DNA from: CALGDE01 sp964655355
GTDB lineage: Bacteria; Cyanobacteriota; Cyanobacteriia; CACIAM-69d
Assembly (NCBI GenBank): GCA_964655355.1
Contig: CAZZMD010000002.1
Location: 62,001-126,000 of the forward strand
Direction: 5' to 3'
Length of the DNA: 64,000 nucleotides
The notes beneath the pieces were generated by a model. That model was not told where the DNA came from, did no database searches, and saw only the letters and a program-made list of their open reading frames with translations. The translations under genes were made by a program, and so were the position numbers. Below are positions 26,046-35,345 of this stretch, one piece after another (within the stretch, counting starts at the first letter, position 1; each line of letters starts with the position of its first letter).

Positions 26046-27677
26046 TTAGCGATCCGCTGATGGGAGATCGTCGGTGGGGCGGCCATGGTTCCGGGAAAGT
26101 TGAGGATCGTGGGTCTTGAGCCAGTTTTGAATGCGACGGGCGGTTTTTTCTAGCTCTTCCAACGGCAACGCTTGCCCCACTAGATACACCTTCGGGCGAG
26201 CATTCAGGGTCCAGCGTCCCGGTCGAATGGCGATCGCCAGTCCATGGCGCTTGTCGTTGTGGAGATCGAGGCGAACCACTTCGCACGACTGAATTTGGTG
26301 GAGAAAGCCCTGTATCGTATGGGCCTCAAGTCCTTTAATTTCTAGGGTAAAACGAGTGTTACTCAGGAGCAGGGACGTACCGTTAAAGTATCCACGACCA
26401 TAGATCATGGACAGGAGTACCGATACCGTAATTAAGAAGGGGACCACGCTCACCAGAATTTGAATCAGCAGCGCGACGATCCCCAGAATTGCCCGAATAA
26501 AGGCATAGGGGCTGGTGATCAGTCCAAAAATGCCCACCAGTAAAATAATGGTGAACAAACTGCTCCCTTTCACTGCCAGCCATTCCTTGCGAAGCAAGGA
26601 CGGTTGAGAGGCATTCCCCACAAAGGCATCCCGAAAGAGCGATCGCCCGCCATCAATAATCTGCACCTTGAATTTGGACGGAATTTCGACAGTGAGGCGA
26701 TCGCTCTCATAAATTGAGATGCCATTTTCCGGGGCGATCGCGGTGTCATCAGATCCCCCAGTGGCGAAAGAGAGGGCACCCGTTTGGGGCGATCGCGGGG
26801 TTTCGTTGCCCCGGACGCGATCGCGGCGGAGAATCAGCAATTCGTTCAGGGCGGTGGTGACGGACTGATAGCGATCGCCCACGTCGGGGGCGGTGAGGTT
26901 TTCTAGCCACTCGACCCATCCCTGGGAGAGTTCCTTAGGCAGATGATTGCGAAATTGCAGCCGGAAATGATGCTGAGGTAAATCCATCGGCGCGATCCCC
27001 GTCAGTAAATGCACTAGGGTTGCGCCAAAGGCATAGAGATCGGAGGCGGGGGACGTTTGCCCACCATATTGTTCGATGGGGGTATAGCCATAGGTGCCCG
27101 CCACGGTAAATGTGGATCCCATCTGGCGGGGTTGATTTTGCACGGCTCCAAAGTCAATCAAATAAATCTGATCATCGTCCCCGGCAATGAGATTGCTGGG
27201 CTTAATATCCCGGTGCAAAATGGGCGGGCGATGGTGGTGCAAATAATCCAAAATTTTCAGCACCGACCGGGCGATCGCCTCAATTTCTTCCACCTCAAAC
27301 CGGTGCCGCGATTTGAGTTTTTGCTTTAGGGAAACGCCAGGAATATAGTCCATCACCAACGCAAACCAGCCATGGTGATCCGGCAGGGACACATAATCCC
27401 GAAACTTTGGAAGCTGAGGATGATCGAGCGATCGCAATGTATCTGCTTCCCGCTCCAAAAATTTAACGTCATTCCATTGGGTTAAGCCGTTCAACGCCAA
27501 CAGCTTTAGAACGACCAACTCCCCAGATTTATCCCCAGATTTATCGCCAGACTCACTCGATTCATTCGACTCATTCGACCCAAGATCCTTCGCCAGCCAA
27601 GTTTGTCGGGACTCGTTATCCCCCAGTCGTCCCTCCAATCGGTAGCGATCGCCTACAACCTGCCCTGCCTCGAACAT
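26046..27677 (-). CDS. Membrane-anchored serine/threonine protein kinase
   Basis: 543 residues. An N-terminal Hanks-type kinase domain (about 10-290) has the catalytic Lys in VVLKLL, the HRD loop LHRDIKPSNLIAG and metal-binding DFG (LIDFGAVQ). The activation segment ends at YTPIEQYGG. The C-terminal half has two hydrophobic blocks (about 375-425, IILLVGIFGLI and ILVSVVPFLITVSVLLSM) and a 100-residue cytoplasmic tail. The segment between the glycine loop and the catalytic Lys carries a low-complexity insert, with SNESNESSESGD and DKSGDKSGE made from short DNA repeats. It is transcribed divergently from mnmA with about 165 bp between. Confidence 0.9.
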   Translation of the reverse strand: MFEAGQVVGDRYRLEGRLGDNESRQTWLAKDLGSNESNESSESGDKSGDKSGELVVLKLLALNGLTQWNDVKFLEREADTLRSLDHPQLPKFRDYVSLPDHHGWFALVMDYIPGVSLKQKLKSRHRFEVEEIEAIARSVLKILDYLHHHRPPILHRDIKPSNLIAGDDDQIYLIDFGAVQNQPRQMGSTFTVAGTYGYTPIEQYGGQTSPASDLYAFGATLVHLLTGIAPMDLPQHHFRLQFRNHLPKELSQGWVEWLENLTAPDVGDRYQSVTTALNELLILRRDRVRGNETPRSPQTGALSFATGGSDDTAIAPENGISIYESDRLTVEIPSKFKVQIIDGGRSLFRDAFVGNASQPSLLRKEWLAVKGSSLFTIILLVGIFGLITSPYAFIRAILGIVALLIQILVSVVPFLITVSVLLSMIYGRGYFNGTSLLLSNTRFTLEIKGLEAHTIQGFLHQIQSCEVVRLDLHNDKRHGLAIAIRPGRWTLNARPKVYLVGQALPLEELEKTARRIQNWLKTHDPQLSRNHGRPTDDLPSADR

Positions 27678-27843
27678 CTATATATCCTGGAGTTCGCCCT
27701 CAAGTCTGCCGAATATCTCTGAATATCTCTATGATAGAAATTGCCCTTCTGGGAATTACGCTTTGCGGTTATCATTCCAATCTATCTATTTAGAAAGTAC
27801 CCCAGTCGTCGCGCCGTCATAACCATTGCCCGTCCGGAAAACC

Positions 27844-28989
27844 ATGAGCGATTCTGCGCCCACTTCAACCCTTTCAACCCTTACCGATGCCCCCGCTCCG
27901 CCTCAGGAACAATCCTTGGGCAAAGTGGTTGTGGGCATGTCCGGCGGTGTGGATAGTTCCACCGTCACGGCAATGTTGCAGGACCAGGGCTATGACGTGA
28001 TTGGGATGACCCTATGGCTGATGAAGGGCAAGGGATCCTGCTGTACCGACGCCCTAGTGGATGCGGCCCAACTGTGTGAAGAGCTGGGGATCCCCCACCA
28101 CATCGTTGATACCCGGGAATTGTTTGAGAAAAACATCGTTAATTATTTGGTGGACGGCTACAGCGACGGCATTACGCCCCTGCCCTGTTCCCAATGCAAT
28201 AAAGCGGTGAAATTTGGTCCAATGTTGGACTTTGCCCGTAATGAGTTGGGGGTCGATCGCATCGCCACCGGTCACTATGCCCGATTGAGCTACGACGAAA
28301 AACGCGATCGCCACCAACTGATCCGCGCCGTGGATCGTCGCAAAGATCAGACCTATTTCCTCTACGACCTGAGCCAAGAGGTGCTGGGATCTGTTCTGTT
28401 CCCCTTAGGGAACTACGAAAAAACAGAAACCCGGCAAATCGCCCACGCCCATAACTTGCACGTGGCCGACAAGCGCGAAAGCCAGGATTTATGCCTGGTG
28501 GAAACCCATGGGTCCATGCAAAATTTTCTGGATAAATATATCAATCGCACCACCGGCGACATTGTGACCCGTGACGGCAAAGTCCTCGGCACCCACACCG
28601 GCATCCACCACTACACCATCGGCCAGCGCAAAGGGTTGGGCGTCTCCGCCCCCGAGCCTCTCTATGTGGTGGGACTAGATGCGGTGATGAATCGGGTGAT
28701 TGTGGACACCCGCGATCGCGCCACCAGTCCCAACTGCACCGTCAGCCGCGTCAACTGGGTCTCCATCGCCAACCCCGGCGAGCCGATCAAGGCCGAGGTA
28801 CAAATCCGCTATCGATCGCCCGCCGTCCCCGCGACTGTAACCCCCTTGGACGATGCCGGAAGTGCCGTCAAAATTGAATTTGACGAACCCCAATTCAGCA
28901 TCACCCCCGGCCAAGCGGCCGTCTGGTACCACGGTGAAACCCTCCTCGGCGGCGGCATTATTAACCGTCCTGCCTCATCGGCGTCCTAA
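27844..28989 (+). CDS. mnmA: tRNA-specific 2-thiouridylase MnmA
   Basis: 381 residues from ATG 27844; a TTG six codons earlier is less likely. It catalyses ATP-dependent thiolation of U34 in tRNA-Lys, Glu and Gln. The PP-loop is GMSGGVDSST. The first catalytic cysteine is in PLPCSQCNKAVKF and the second in SQDLCLVETHG, so both thiolation cysteines are intact. GHYARL and the C-terminal beta barrel (VQIRYRSPAVPATV, QAAVWYHGE) complete the family pattern. The first 30 residues are a Ser/Thr/Pro-rich extension not needed for the fold. Confidence 0.95.
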   Translation: MSDSAPTSTLSTLTDAPAPPQEQSLGKVVVGMSGGVDSSTVTAMLQDQGYDVIGMTLWLMKGKGSCCTDALVDAAQLCEELGIPHHIVDTRELFEKNIVNYLVDGYSDGITPLPCSQCNKAVKFGPMLDFARNELGVDRIATGHYARLSYDEKRDRHQLIRAVDRRKDQTYFLYDLSQEVLGSVLFPLGNYEKTETRQIAHAHNLHVADKRESQDLCLVETHGSMQNFLDKYINRTTGDIVTRDGKVLGTHTGIHHYTIGQRKGLGVSAPEPLYVVGLDAVMNRVIVDTRDRATSPNCTVSRVNWVSIANPGEPIKAEVQIRYRSPAVPATVTPLDDAGSAVKIEFDEPQFSITPGQAAVWYHGETLLGGGIINRPASSAS

Positions 28990-29020
28990 CCCGACCCCAG
29001 AATCGACCCCAGAACCGGCC

Positions 29021-30148
29021 TCATAAATTCTCACCGATCGCGACCTCTTGGGCCGCGGTCTCCAATTCGGTATCCGATGCACCGGCGATCGCCCGGTGGG
29101 GATGGCTAGCATCGGCAAAGGATTTGATGGTGCCGGCCAGGGGCACCGCAACCACCACCCCCAAAACGCCCGCCACCTTAAAGCCCGCCAAGATAGATAG
29201 CAACACCCACACCGGATTAAGACCGGTAAATCGCCCTAACAAACGAGGGGCGATCGCATTTTCAATAAACTGATCCAGGGCAAAGGCAAACACCAACACC
29301 TGAACCCCTAACCAAACATCTTTGAAGGCCAATAAAACCGAGACAATCGTAATACTAATACCTGCGCCGAAGGGTAGAAATGCCAGAACACCGATCGCCA
29401 ATCCAAAAATTAGTCCAAACGGCACCTGCATAATCAGAAACAGCACCAACATGCTGCCCCCAATTAATCCCGCCAGGGTAGCCTGCCCCGCATAGTAATT
29501 GTGGAAATTTTGGCGAACACAGTGGCGCACATTGCAGGCGATAGCGGGGGGAAACCAACTCATGACCCCATCCCAAAGGGTGTCCCCTCGCAATAGCAAA
29601 TAAACAACAATGACGAAGGTAATCAGCACCTCCGATAGTCGACCCGCCGCTTCCAGCAACAGCACCAAGAGCTGGCTGGTTACGTTTTGAACCTGGGCAG
29701 ATAGCTGAGAAATTGCTTCCGTGGCGATCGACTCAAACTGGGATTCCAGGTCTACCATGCCGGCATTCCTCGCCTCCAACCATCGGAAAAATGCCTGAAG
29801 TTGCTGCTCGCTGGACGAGACCCAGTCCGGTAATCCCCTGGCTAAACTCTCAATTTGATCCACGAGGAGGGGCGTTAGAATTGCGCCGCCAATGACAACT
29901 ACCCCCACCGTTAACGCCATAATACAGCCCACCGCTTGGGGGCGTTTCATGCCATATTTCGCGAACGATCGCTCCAACCAAGACACCGGATAGCCCAGAA
30001 TAAACGAGACTAAAACAGCCGTAATTGCGATCGTCAGAATCGACTGAAAATACCTAAAAATTTGGAGCAGCACCCAGCCATTCAAAAAGACCAGTGGGAT
30101 CATCAATCCCAACAAGAACCAGCGAATTAATCGGCGAATAGGTGGCAT
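29021..30148 (-). CDS. AI-2E family transporter
   Basis: 375 residues with about eight membrane segments in the AI-2E (UPF0118/PerM) arrangement. Two N-terminal helices are followed by a soluble helical region (about 85-150), then the conserved C-terminal block with GLIGGSMLVLFLIMQVPFGLIFGLAIGVLAFLPFGAG (read in parts) and DQFIENAIAPRLLG. Family members export quorum-signal-like molecules or ions; several cyanobacterial and halophile members act as Na+/H+ antiporters. The substrate cannot be told from this sequence. It converges on mnmA. Confidence 0.9.
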   Translation of the reverse strand: MPPIRRLIRWFLLGLMIPLVFLNGWVLLQIFRYFQSILTIAITAVLVSFILGYPVSWLERSFAKYGMKRPQAVGCIMALTVGVVVIGGAILTPLLVDQIESLARGLPDWVSSSEQQLQAFFRWLEARNAGMVDLESQFESIATEAISQLSAQVQNVTSQLLVLLLEAAGRLSEVLITFVIVVYLLLRGDTLWDGVMSWFPPAIACNVRHCVRQNFHNYYAGQATLAGLIGGSMLVLFLIMQVPFGLIFGLAIGVLAFLPFGAGISITIVSVLLAFKDVWLGVQVLVFAFALDQFIENAIAPRLLGRFTGLNPVWVLLSILAGFKVAGVLGVVVAVPLAGTIKSFADASHPHRAIAGASDTELETAAQEVAIGENL

Positions 30149-30516
30149 GATGTCCTGATCCAGTTCCTCATCTGGTTCCTACCCTGGGGATGCAACCGCC
30201 GGCATCACCCGTGGGTTCATGGGAGCGTTTTAAGGCAAGAACGCCCAGATAGCAGCTCCATTGTGGCATGGGTTCTGGACAGGTGCTCTGGACAGGTATT
30301 TTGGCGGATGCGATCGCCCGAACCAGGACAGGAACAGGATTCACGGGGCGATCGCATCCCTCCCGGCCCCATCCCAGCGAGCTTGGGATATGAGCTTGGG
30401 GCAGCGGCAAGGGGTCCGGTAAGCTAATCAAGGCGAGCTGTGGACGGCTTCAGCGCCCCATCTCAGCGGCCCCATCCCAGCGCCCCGCCCCAACGCCAAC
30501 CCAAGTGCAGAGACCC
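30149..30516. other. Intergenic region between the AI-2E and cysteine synthase genes
   Basis: A 368-bp spacer between divergent genes. I see two HIP1 sites and no credible reading frame or RNA. Near its end GCCCCATCTCAGC is followed by GCCCCATCCCAGC and GCCCCGCCCCAAC, a small degenerate repeat before the cysteine synthase start. Promoters for both genes must lie here. Confidence 0.5.
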
Positions 30517-31491
30517 ATGAATATCAAACAAGGTTTTGTAGGAACCGTCGGCAATACTCCCCTGATTCGCCTCAACAGCTTTAGCGAGGAAACCGGCTGC
30601 GAGATTTTGGGCAAGGCGGAATTTTTAAACCCGGGTGGTTCTGTGAAGGATCGGGCAGCGCTGTTCATCATTGAGGATGCGGAACGGCGGGGCTTGCTGA
30701 AGCCGGGGGGCACGGTGGTGGAGGGAACGGCGGGGAATACGGGCATTGGCCTAGCCCACATTTGCAATGCCAAGGGGTACAAATGCGTGATCGTGATCCC
30801 CGAAACCCAGTCCCAGGAAAAGATGGATCTGCTGCGGACGTTGGGGGCGGATGTGCGGCCGGTGCCGGCGGTGCCCTATCGCAATCCGGAGAATTACGTA
30901 AAGGTGTCCGGGCGGATTGCAGAGGAGTTGGATAACGCGATTTGGGCGAATCAGTTTGATAATTTAGCGAACCGCCAAGCCCACTATGAGACGACGGGCC
31001 CTGAGATTTGGGCGGAGACGGATGGAAAAGTCGATGGCTGGGTAGCGGCGACGGGAACAGGGGGAACCTATGCCGGTGTGGCGCTGTATTTGAAGGAGCA
31101 AAGCGCTGAGGTAAAAACGGTGCTGGCGGATCCCATGGGCAGTGGGTTGTACAGCTACGTAAAAACGGGGGAGATTGCTAGCGAGGGGGGCTCGATTACG
31201 GAGGGCATCGGCAATTCCCGGGTCACGGCCAATATGGAAGGGGTGCCCATCGACGACGCAATTCGGGTGACGGATCCGGAGTGCATGGAGGTGCTTTCCC
31301 AGCTTCTGAAGAAGGAGGGGTTATTTATGGGGGGCTCTGTGGGGATCAATGTCGGCGCGGCGGTGAAGTTGGCCCAGCAGATGGGACCGGGCCATACCAT
31401 CGTGACGGTGTTGTGTGATGGGGGGGCGAGGTATCAGTCGAAGCTGTGGAATCCGGAGTTTTTGGCGACGAAGGGGTTGAGTTTGACTTAG
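30517..31491 (+). CDS. cysK: Cysteine synthase (O-acetylserine sulfhydrylase)
   Basis: 324 residues from ATG 30517 (MNIKQGFVGTVGNTPLI). A GTG-type start at 30505 would add four residues. The PLP lysine sits in NPGGSVKDRAA, the phosphate-binding loop is GTAGNTGIG, and the substrate loop follows VAATGTGGTYAG. The C-terminal YQSKLWNPEFL is typical. It makes L-cysteine from O-acetylserine and sulfide. The TAGNTG loop, in place of the TSGNTG of enteric CysK, is usual for a large cyanobacterial subgroup that also resembles cystathionine beta-synthase. No other sulfur genes are adjacent. Confidence 0.9.
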   Translation: MNIKQGFVGTVGNTPLIRLNSFSEETGCEILGKAEFLNPGGSVKDRAALFIIEDAERRGLLKPGGTVVEGTAGNTGIGLAHICNAKGYKCVIVIPETQSQEKMDLLRTLGADVRPVPAVPYRNPENYVKVSGRIAEELDNAIWANQFDNLANRQAHYETTGPEIWAETDGKVDGWVAATGTGGTYAGVALYLKEQSAEVKTVLADPMGSGLYSYVKTGEIASEGGSITEGIGNSRVTANMEGVPIDDAIRVTDPECMEVLSQLLKKEGLFMGGSVGINVGAAVKLAQQMGPGHTIVTVLCDGGARYQSKLWNPEFLATKGLSLT

Positions 31492-31500
31492 GTTCGCTTC

Positions 31501-31902
31501 CTATTCCCGAATGACGATCGCTTGGGTGACGGTGTTGTGATCGCCGAATTCCACGACGAGCCATTTATGTTTCACTCCGACCGTGCCAAAACCGGTCCCC
31601 AGCCGATAGCGCCACTGGGGCGATCGCATGGCCTCCTGCAAAGTAGCCGACGGCTGTCCTAAGAGTCCCAGCACTTCTCGGCGGGTACGATTCAGCAAGA
31701 TCCCCGATTCTAGGAGGTCATCCACCATGGGGTAACGTCGATCATCTTCCCCAAGGGCGATCGCTTGCCATTTCACGGGATCAAAGGGGCGGGGGGCGAT
31801 CGCTTGGTAAAATCCGATGCCAATTGCTAGGCAGCTATACAGTGTTGCGCCGGCGGTGATGCTGGCGATGGCGATCGCGATGGGTTTTAGGTTGGCTTTC
31901 AT
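31501..31902 (-). CDS. Small anchored protein with SmpA/BamE-like motif
   Basis: 133 residues from ATG 31902 (MKANLKPIAIAIAS). A frame to 31938 exists but overlaps GC-rich spacer. One N-terminal membrane or signal segment (about 5-30) is followed by a short domain containing LLESGILLNRTRREVLGLLG. This resembles the helix-turn segment of SmpA/BamE lipoproteins, then beta strands (WRYRLGTG, HKWLVVEFGD). There is no lipobox. Function unknown. It converges on the cysteine synthase gene and follows pgi on the same strand. Confidence 0.65.
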   Translation of the reverse strand: MKANLKPIAIAIASITAGATLYSCLAIGIGFYQAIAPRPFDPVKWQAIALGEDDRRYPMVDDLLESGILLNRTRREVLGLLGQPSATLQEAMRSPQWRYRLGTGFGTVGVKHKWLVVEFGDHNTVTQAIVIRE

Positions 31903-31978
31903 TTCTGGTTTTCGGGGGCGTTGCCCCCGCTCCCCCACCTAAGGGACACGTCCCTTAGGAATCCCGGTTTGGGTGGGG

Positions 31979-33583
31979 TTAGGCGTTCCAGCTAATTTGC
32001 AGGGTGTTGGGTTGGCTGAGGCTGCCGGTTAGGGTGATGCCTCGGTCGTTGCTGCTCAGGTGACGCACGATGAAGTACACGGTTTCAATGTCGTCTGTTG
32101 CGCCGATTTGGTTGGCTAGGTCCTCCAAGGATAAAGGGGCAATCGCCTGGCGTAGGGCGCCGATGACTTTGGTTTGCAGGTCCAAGATGGCGGCGGCGGC
32201 TTTTTTGCCGGCTTCAACACCGGGCTGATGATAGGCGTTGATGTTGACGAGCGATGCATAGAAGCCCACGGCCCGCTCATAAAGGGCAATCAACGCACCA
32301 ACGGTTTTCTCATCCACCCGCGGCACGGTAATCGTGATGGACTCCCGCCCGTTCTCATAGAGTGCTTTGCGAGTGCCCTGCAGTAGCCCTGATAAATAAT
32401 CACCGCTGGTAATATCGCTGCCTTCCACATACACCGGGTCGCGATCGCCGTTGTCTTCTAGCACTTCGATGAAGGTGGCAAAGAAGTTGGGCACCCCTTC
32501 CCGCAATTGTTGAACGTAGGCGTGTTGGTCCGTGGATCCCTTGTTGCCATAGACTGCGATCCCCTGATAGACGGTCTTACCATCCAGGTCCAATTCCTTA
32601 CCCAGGGATTCCATCACCAATTGCTGAAGGTAACGAGAAAAAAGCAATAGCCGATCCTTGTAGGGCAAGATCACCATATCTTTTTCGCCTTTGCCATTGC
32701 CGGCGTAATACCAGCTCAACGCCAACAGCGCGGCGGGATTGGTTTTGATATCGGTGACGCGGGTCGCCACATCCATCGCCTTTGCCCCGGTCAGCACGGC
32801 GCGAATATCAATGCCCTGGAGCGCCGCCGCCACTAATCCCACTGCGGAAAACTCCGACGTACGCCCCCCCACCCAGTCATACATCGGAAACGTCTTAAGC
32901 CAATCTTCATCCTTCGCCCACTGATCCAACTTGCTGCCCTGACTGGTAATGGCCACAAAATGGGGCGGAAAATGAACTCCGGCAGCACTATAAGCGGCCT
33001 TCACTTCCACCATGCCATTGCGAGTTTCCGGCGTGCCCCCAGACTTGGAAATAATCAGCACCAACGTCGTATCCAGGCGATCGCGCAATGTCCCCGCGCC
33101 ACTACTCCGGTCAAGTACCCGCTGAATACCATCGGGATCGGTATTGTCTACAAAATGGAGCTTCAGGGGAGGTTGATCCGGCGCTAACGCCTGATCCACA
33201 AACTGCGGCCCCAACGCCGATCCCCCGATCCCCACCGACAAAATATCCGTATAGCGATCGCCCTTCGGGGTCAACAACGCTCCCCGATGCACCTGCCCCG
33301 CAAACCCCTCAATATCATCCAACACTCCCTCAATTTCCGCCTTCAAGTCTGGCGTCGGCGCTAACTCCGGGGCTCGCAGCCAATAATGCCCCACCATCCG
33401 TTCCTCATCCGGGTTGGCGATCGCCCCCCCTTCCAAGGCCACCATATCTGCAAATGCCCGTTCGAATCGGGGCTTCAGCCCCTCCACAAACCCGCTATCA
33501 AAGCCCATCCGGCTCACATCCACAAACACCCCGAGGGCATCATTGCAATACAACCAATCCTGGTAGCGTTGCCAAAGCGCCAT
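31979..33583 (-). CDS. pgi: Glucose-6-phosphate isomerase
   Basis: 534 residues from ATG 33583 (MALWQRYQDWLY); the frame extends seven residues further. Signatures include GIGGSALGPQF, the sugar-phosphate loop SKSGGTPETRNGM, GGRTSEFSAVG, and QQLVMESLGKELD with the catalytic Glu region. It interconverts glucose 6-phosphate and fructose 6-phosphate, linking glycolysis, the oxidative pentose phosphate route and glycogen metabolism. The length agrees with cyanobacterial Pgi. Confidence 0.95.
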   Translation of the reverse strand: MALWQRYQDWLYCNDALGVFVDVSRMGFDSGFVEGLKPRFERAFADMVALEGGAIANPDEERMVGHYWLRAPELAPTPDLKAEIEGVLDDIEGFAGQVHRGALLTPKGDRYTDILSVGIGGSALGPQFVDQALAPDQPPLKLHFVDNTDPDGIQRVLDRSSGAGTLRDRLDTTLVLIISKSGGTPETRNGMVEVKAAYSAAGVHFPPHFVAITSQGSKLDQWAKDEDWLKTFPMYDWVGGRTSEFSAVGLVAAALQGIDIRAVLTGAKAMDVATRVTDIKTNPAALLALSWYYAGNGKGEKDMVILPYKDRLLLFSRYLQQLVMESLGKELDLDGKTVYQGIAVYGNKGSTDQHAYVQQLREGVPNFFATFIEVLEDNGDRDPVYVEGSDITSGDYLSGLLQGTRKALYENGRESITITVPRVDEKTVGALIALYERAVGFYASLVNINAYHQPGVEAGKKAAAAILDLQTKVIGALRQAIAPLSLEDLANQIGATDDIETVYFIVRHLSSNDRGITLTGSLSQPNTLQISWNA

Positions 33584-34059
33584 ATTGCCAGTCATATTCC
33601 CCAAATCCCCCTAAAAATCCTAACGAAACATCTGCAGGCTAACTCGTCCCAGACAGCAGCGTCCCAGACGGCAACCATCGTGACACGGACGGGATATCAA
33701 AAACCTCAAAAAATGCCCCAAAAAGCCCCGAACGATCGCAATCCAAAAACTCACCCGGGAAACACGACCCAAACCGTCTAATCGGTCACGCCATTCCCAG
33801 GGCGATCGTTCTATCAGAACCAGCTCCGTATTACTCCATTTTCCGGAGACTTGCTGTGACCCTCGCTTTTACTACCAGGGGCGACCCTAGCGAAGACGCC
33901 AGATAGAATAGGACCAGTCTATCGATCAGCACAGTGCCGGTGACAAAAGATGCCCAGTGCCCTCACAGCACCCCAATTAAGGCATCCTGGTATAACGCCC
34001 CATCGCAGCGGTGCTGTCTCCTTGCGCTCAACCCATCACCTCACTATTCCCCGCACGGT
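33584..34059. other. Intergenic region between pgi and the GUN4-like gene
   Basis: A 476-bp spacer between divergent genes. The frame of the downstream gene is open back to 33934 but the extra residues look non-coding (Pro/Ser/Cys/His mixture). I see no RNA gene. CTCCGTATTAC...TTCCGGAG near 33825-33850 could form a short hairpin. Confidence 0.4.
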
Positions 34060-35190
34060 ATGACCCCCCACCAATGCCCGGTTTGTAACGCTGATCTCTC
34101 CGGCGACCCGGATCAAAAACATTGCCAAAACTGCGGCTGGTACCTGGAACCGTTGTCCATTCCCATGACCAATTCCATGGCCCAGTTCCTGGCATCCCGC
34201 GAAGAAATCCAAATTGCATGGGCCCGGGAGATGTGGGAGAGAGGACAGCTCAAAGGCGAGCTGAATGGCATTAATCGGGAGATGAGGGTCATGGTTAGAC
34301 AGCTCACCCGAGGTTACAAGGAGCGATCGCAGCTCTATGCCCAACTGCTGCAACTCCAGGAACTGGTAGAGAGCCAAGCCGAATCCCTGTTGGAGCACCG
34401 GCCCGGCGACCAAGAGGAGGAGACCCACGAAACCACCGCACCCGCCCCGAACGCCCCCGACAACCTGGAGCTGATCAACGCCGTCCAGCAGCTCCAAGGG
34501 CAGATGCAACAGCAGTGGGAATTTTTGCAAGTCCAACTGCCTGCCCTATCCGCATCCCTCACCACCCCCCTCACGATCCCCTCATCCCCCCCCGGCAACG
34601 GCAATAATAGCCATAACACCAATGGCCATGGCGCACCGCCATCGGGCAACGGCTACGCCCTAGGGGACGCCCTCCAAACCCCATCTGATCCCGGTTCGGA
34701 ATCCCTAAACGCCACAGCGTCTGACTTAGGGGACGGGGATGACACCGATCCCACCCCGCCAGAGTCCTCGAAACTGAGCCTGAGCTATCGCAAACTGCAC
34801 AAGCTATTGGCCGCAGGGAAATGGAGCGAGGCGGATCGGGAAACCACAAAATTAATGCTGAAGGTGGCCGGGCGATCGCCCACCAGTTGGTTACGGATTG
34901 AAGACATTGAAAACTTTCCCGCACCCGACCTCCAGGCCATTGATCGCCTCTGGGTTGCCTACAGCCAAGACACCTTTGGGTTCAGCATTCAAAAGCAACT
35001 GTGGCTAGAAATCATCGACGGCAGTTCCAGCCAAGTCGAAGCCTGGTGCCAATTCGGCGATAGCTTAGGCTGGCTGAGCAAGAAAAGGAGTGGTGCTGCC
35101 CCCGCCGGTCACTTCCCCTCCTGCGCCTCCGTGGGCGTCTGGTGGAGTTCAGGTCTTTTCCTACAAGTGTTAGAGTCCTGCGAACTGTGA
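34060..35190 (+). CDS. Zinc-ribbon protein with C-terminal GUN4 domain
   Basis: 376 residues from ATG 34060. An N-terminal zinc ribbon (CPVCNADLSGDPDQKHCQNC, residues 5-24) is followed by a helical region predicted as coiled coil (about 40-135) and a disordered Pro/Asn/Gly linker. The C-terminal GUN4 domain (about 245-376) shows LHKLLAAGKWSEADRET, LWVAYSQDTFGFSIQKQLW and GHFPSCASVGVWWSSG. GUN4 binds porphyrins and stimulates magnesium chelatase. Stand-alone Gun4 has no zinc ribbon, so this is one of the cyanobacterial regulatory variants whose ligand is unproven. A second GUN4 protein, fused to a kinase, lies at 46921-48285. Confidence 0.8.
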   Translation: MTPHQCPVCNADLSGDPDQKHCQNCGWYLEPLSIPMTNSMAQFLASREEIQIAWAREMWERGQLKGELNGINREMRVMVRQLTRGYKERSQLYAQLLQLQELVESQAESLLEHRPGDQEEETHETTAPAPNAPDNLELINAVQQLQGQMQQQWEFLQVQLPALSASLTTPLTIPSSPPGNGNNSHNTNGHGAPPSGNGYALGDALQTPSDPGSESLNATASDLGDGDDTDPTPPESSKLSLSYRKLHKLLAAGKWSEADRETTKLMLKVAGRSPTSWLRIEDIENFPAPDLQAIDRLWVAYSQDTFGFSIQKQLWLEIIDGSSSQVEAWCQFGDSLGWLSKKRSGAAPAGHFPSCASVGVWWSSGLFLQVLESCEL

Positions 35191-35345
35191 TTTTTTGGGC
35201 TTTTTTTTTAAGTTCTGCCTGGTAGAGCCGAGAGCAGAGCTACAGATAGAGCTACAGATGTAGACTCATCCATCACCCTTCCACCCGCCTCAACGGGGTA
35301 AACTAGCCGACGGATCGCCTCCCCAGCCGTTTTTGTCAGCCCCCT

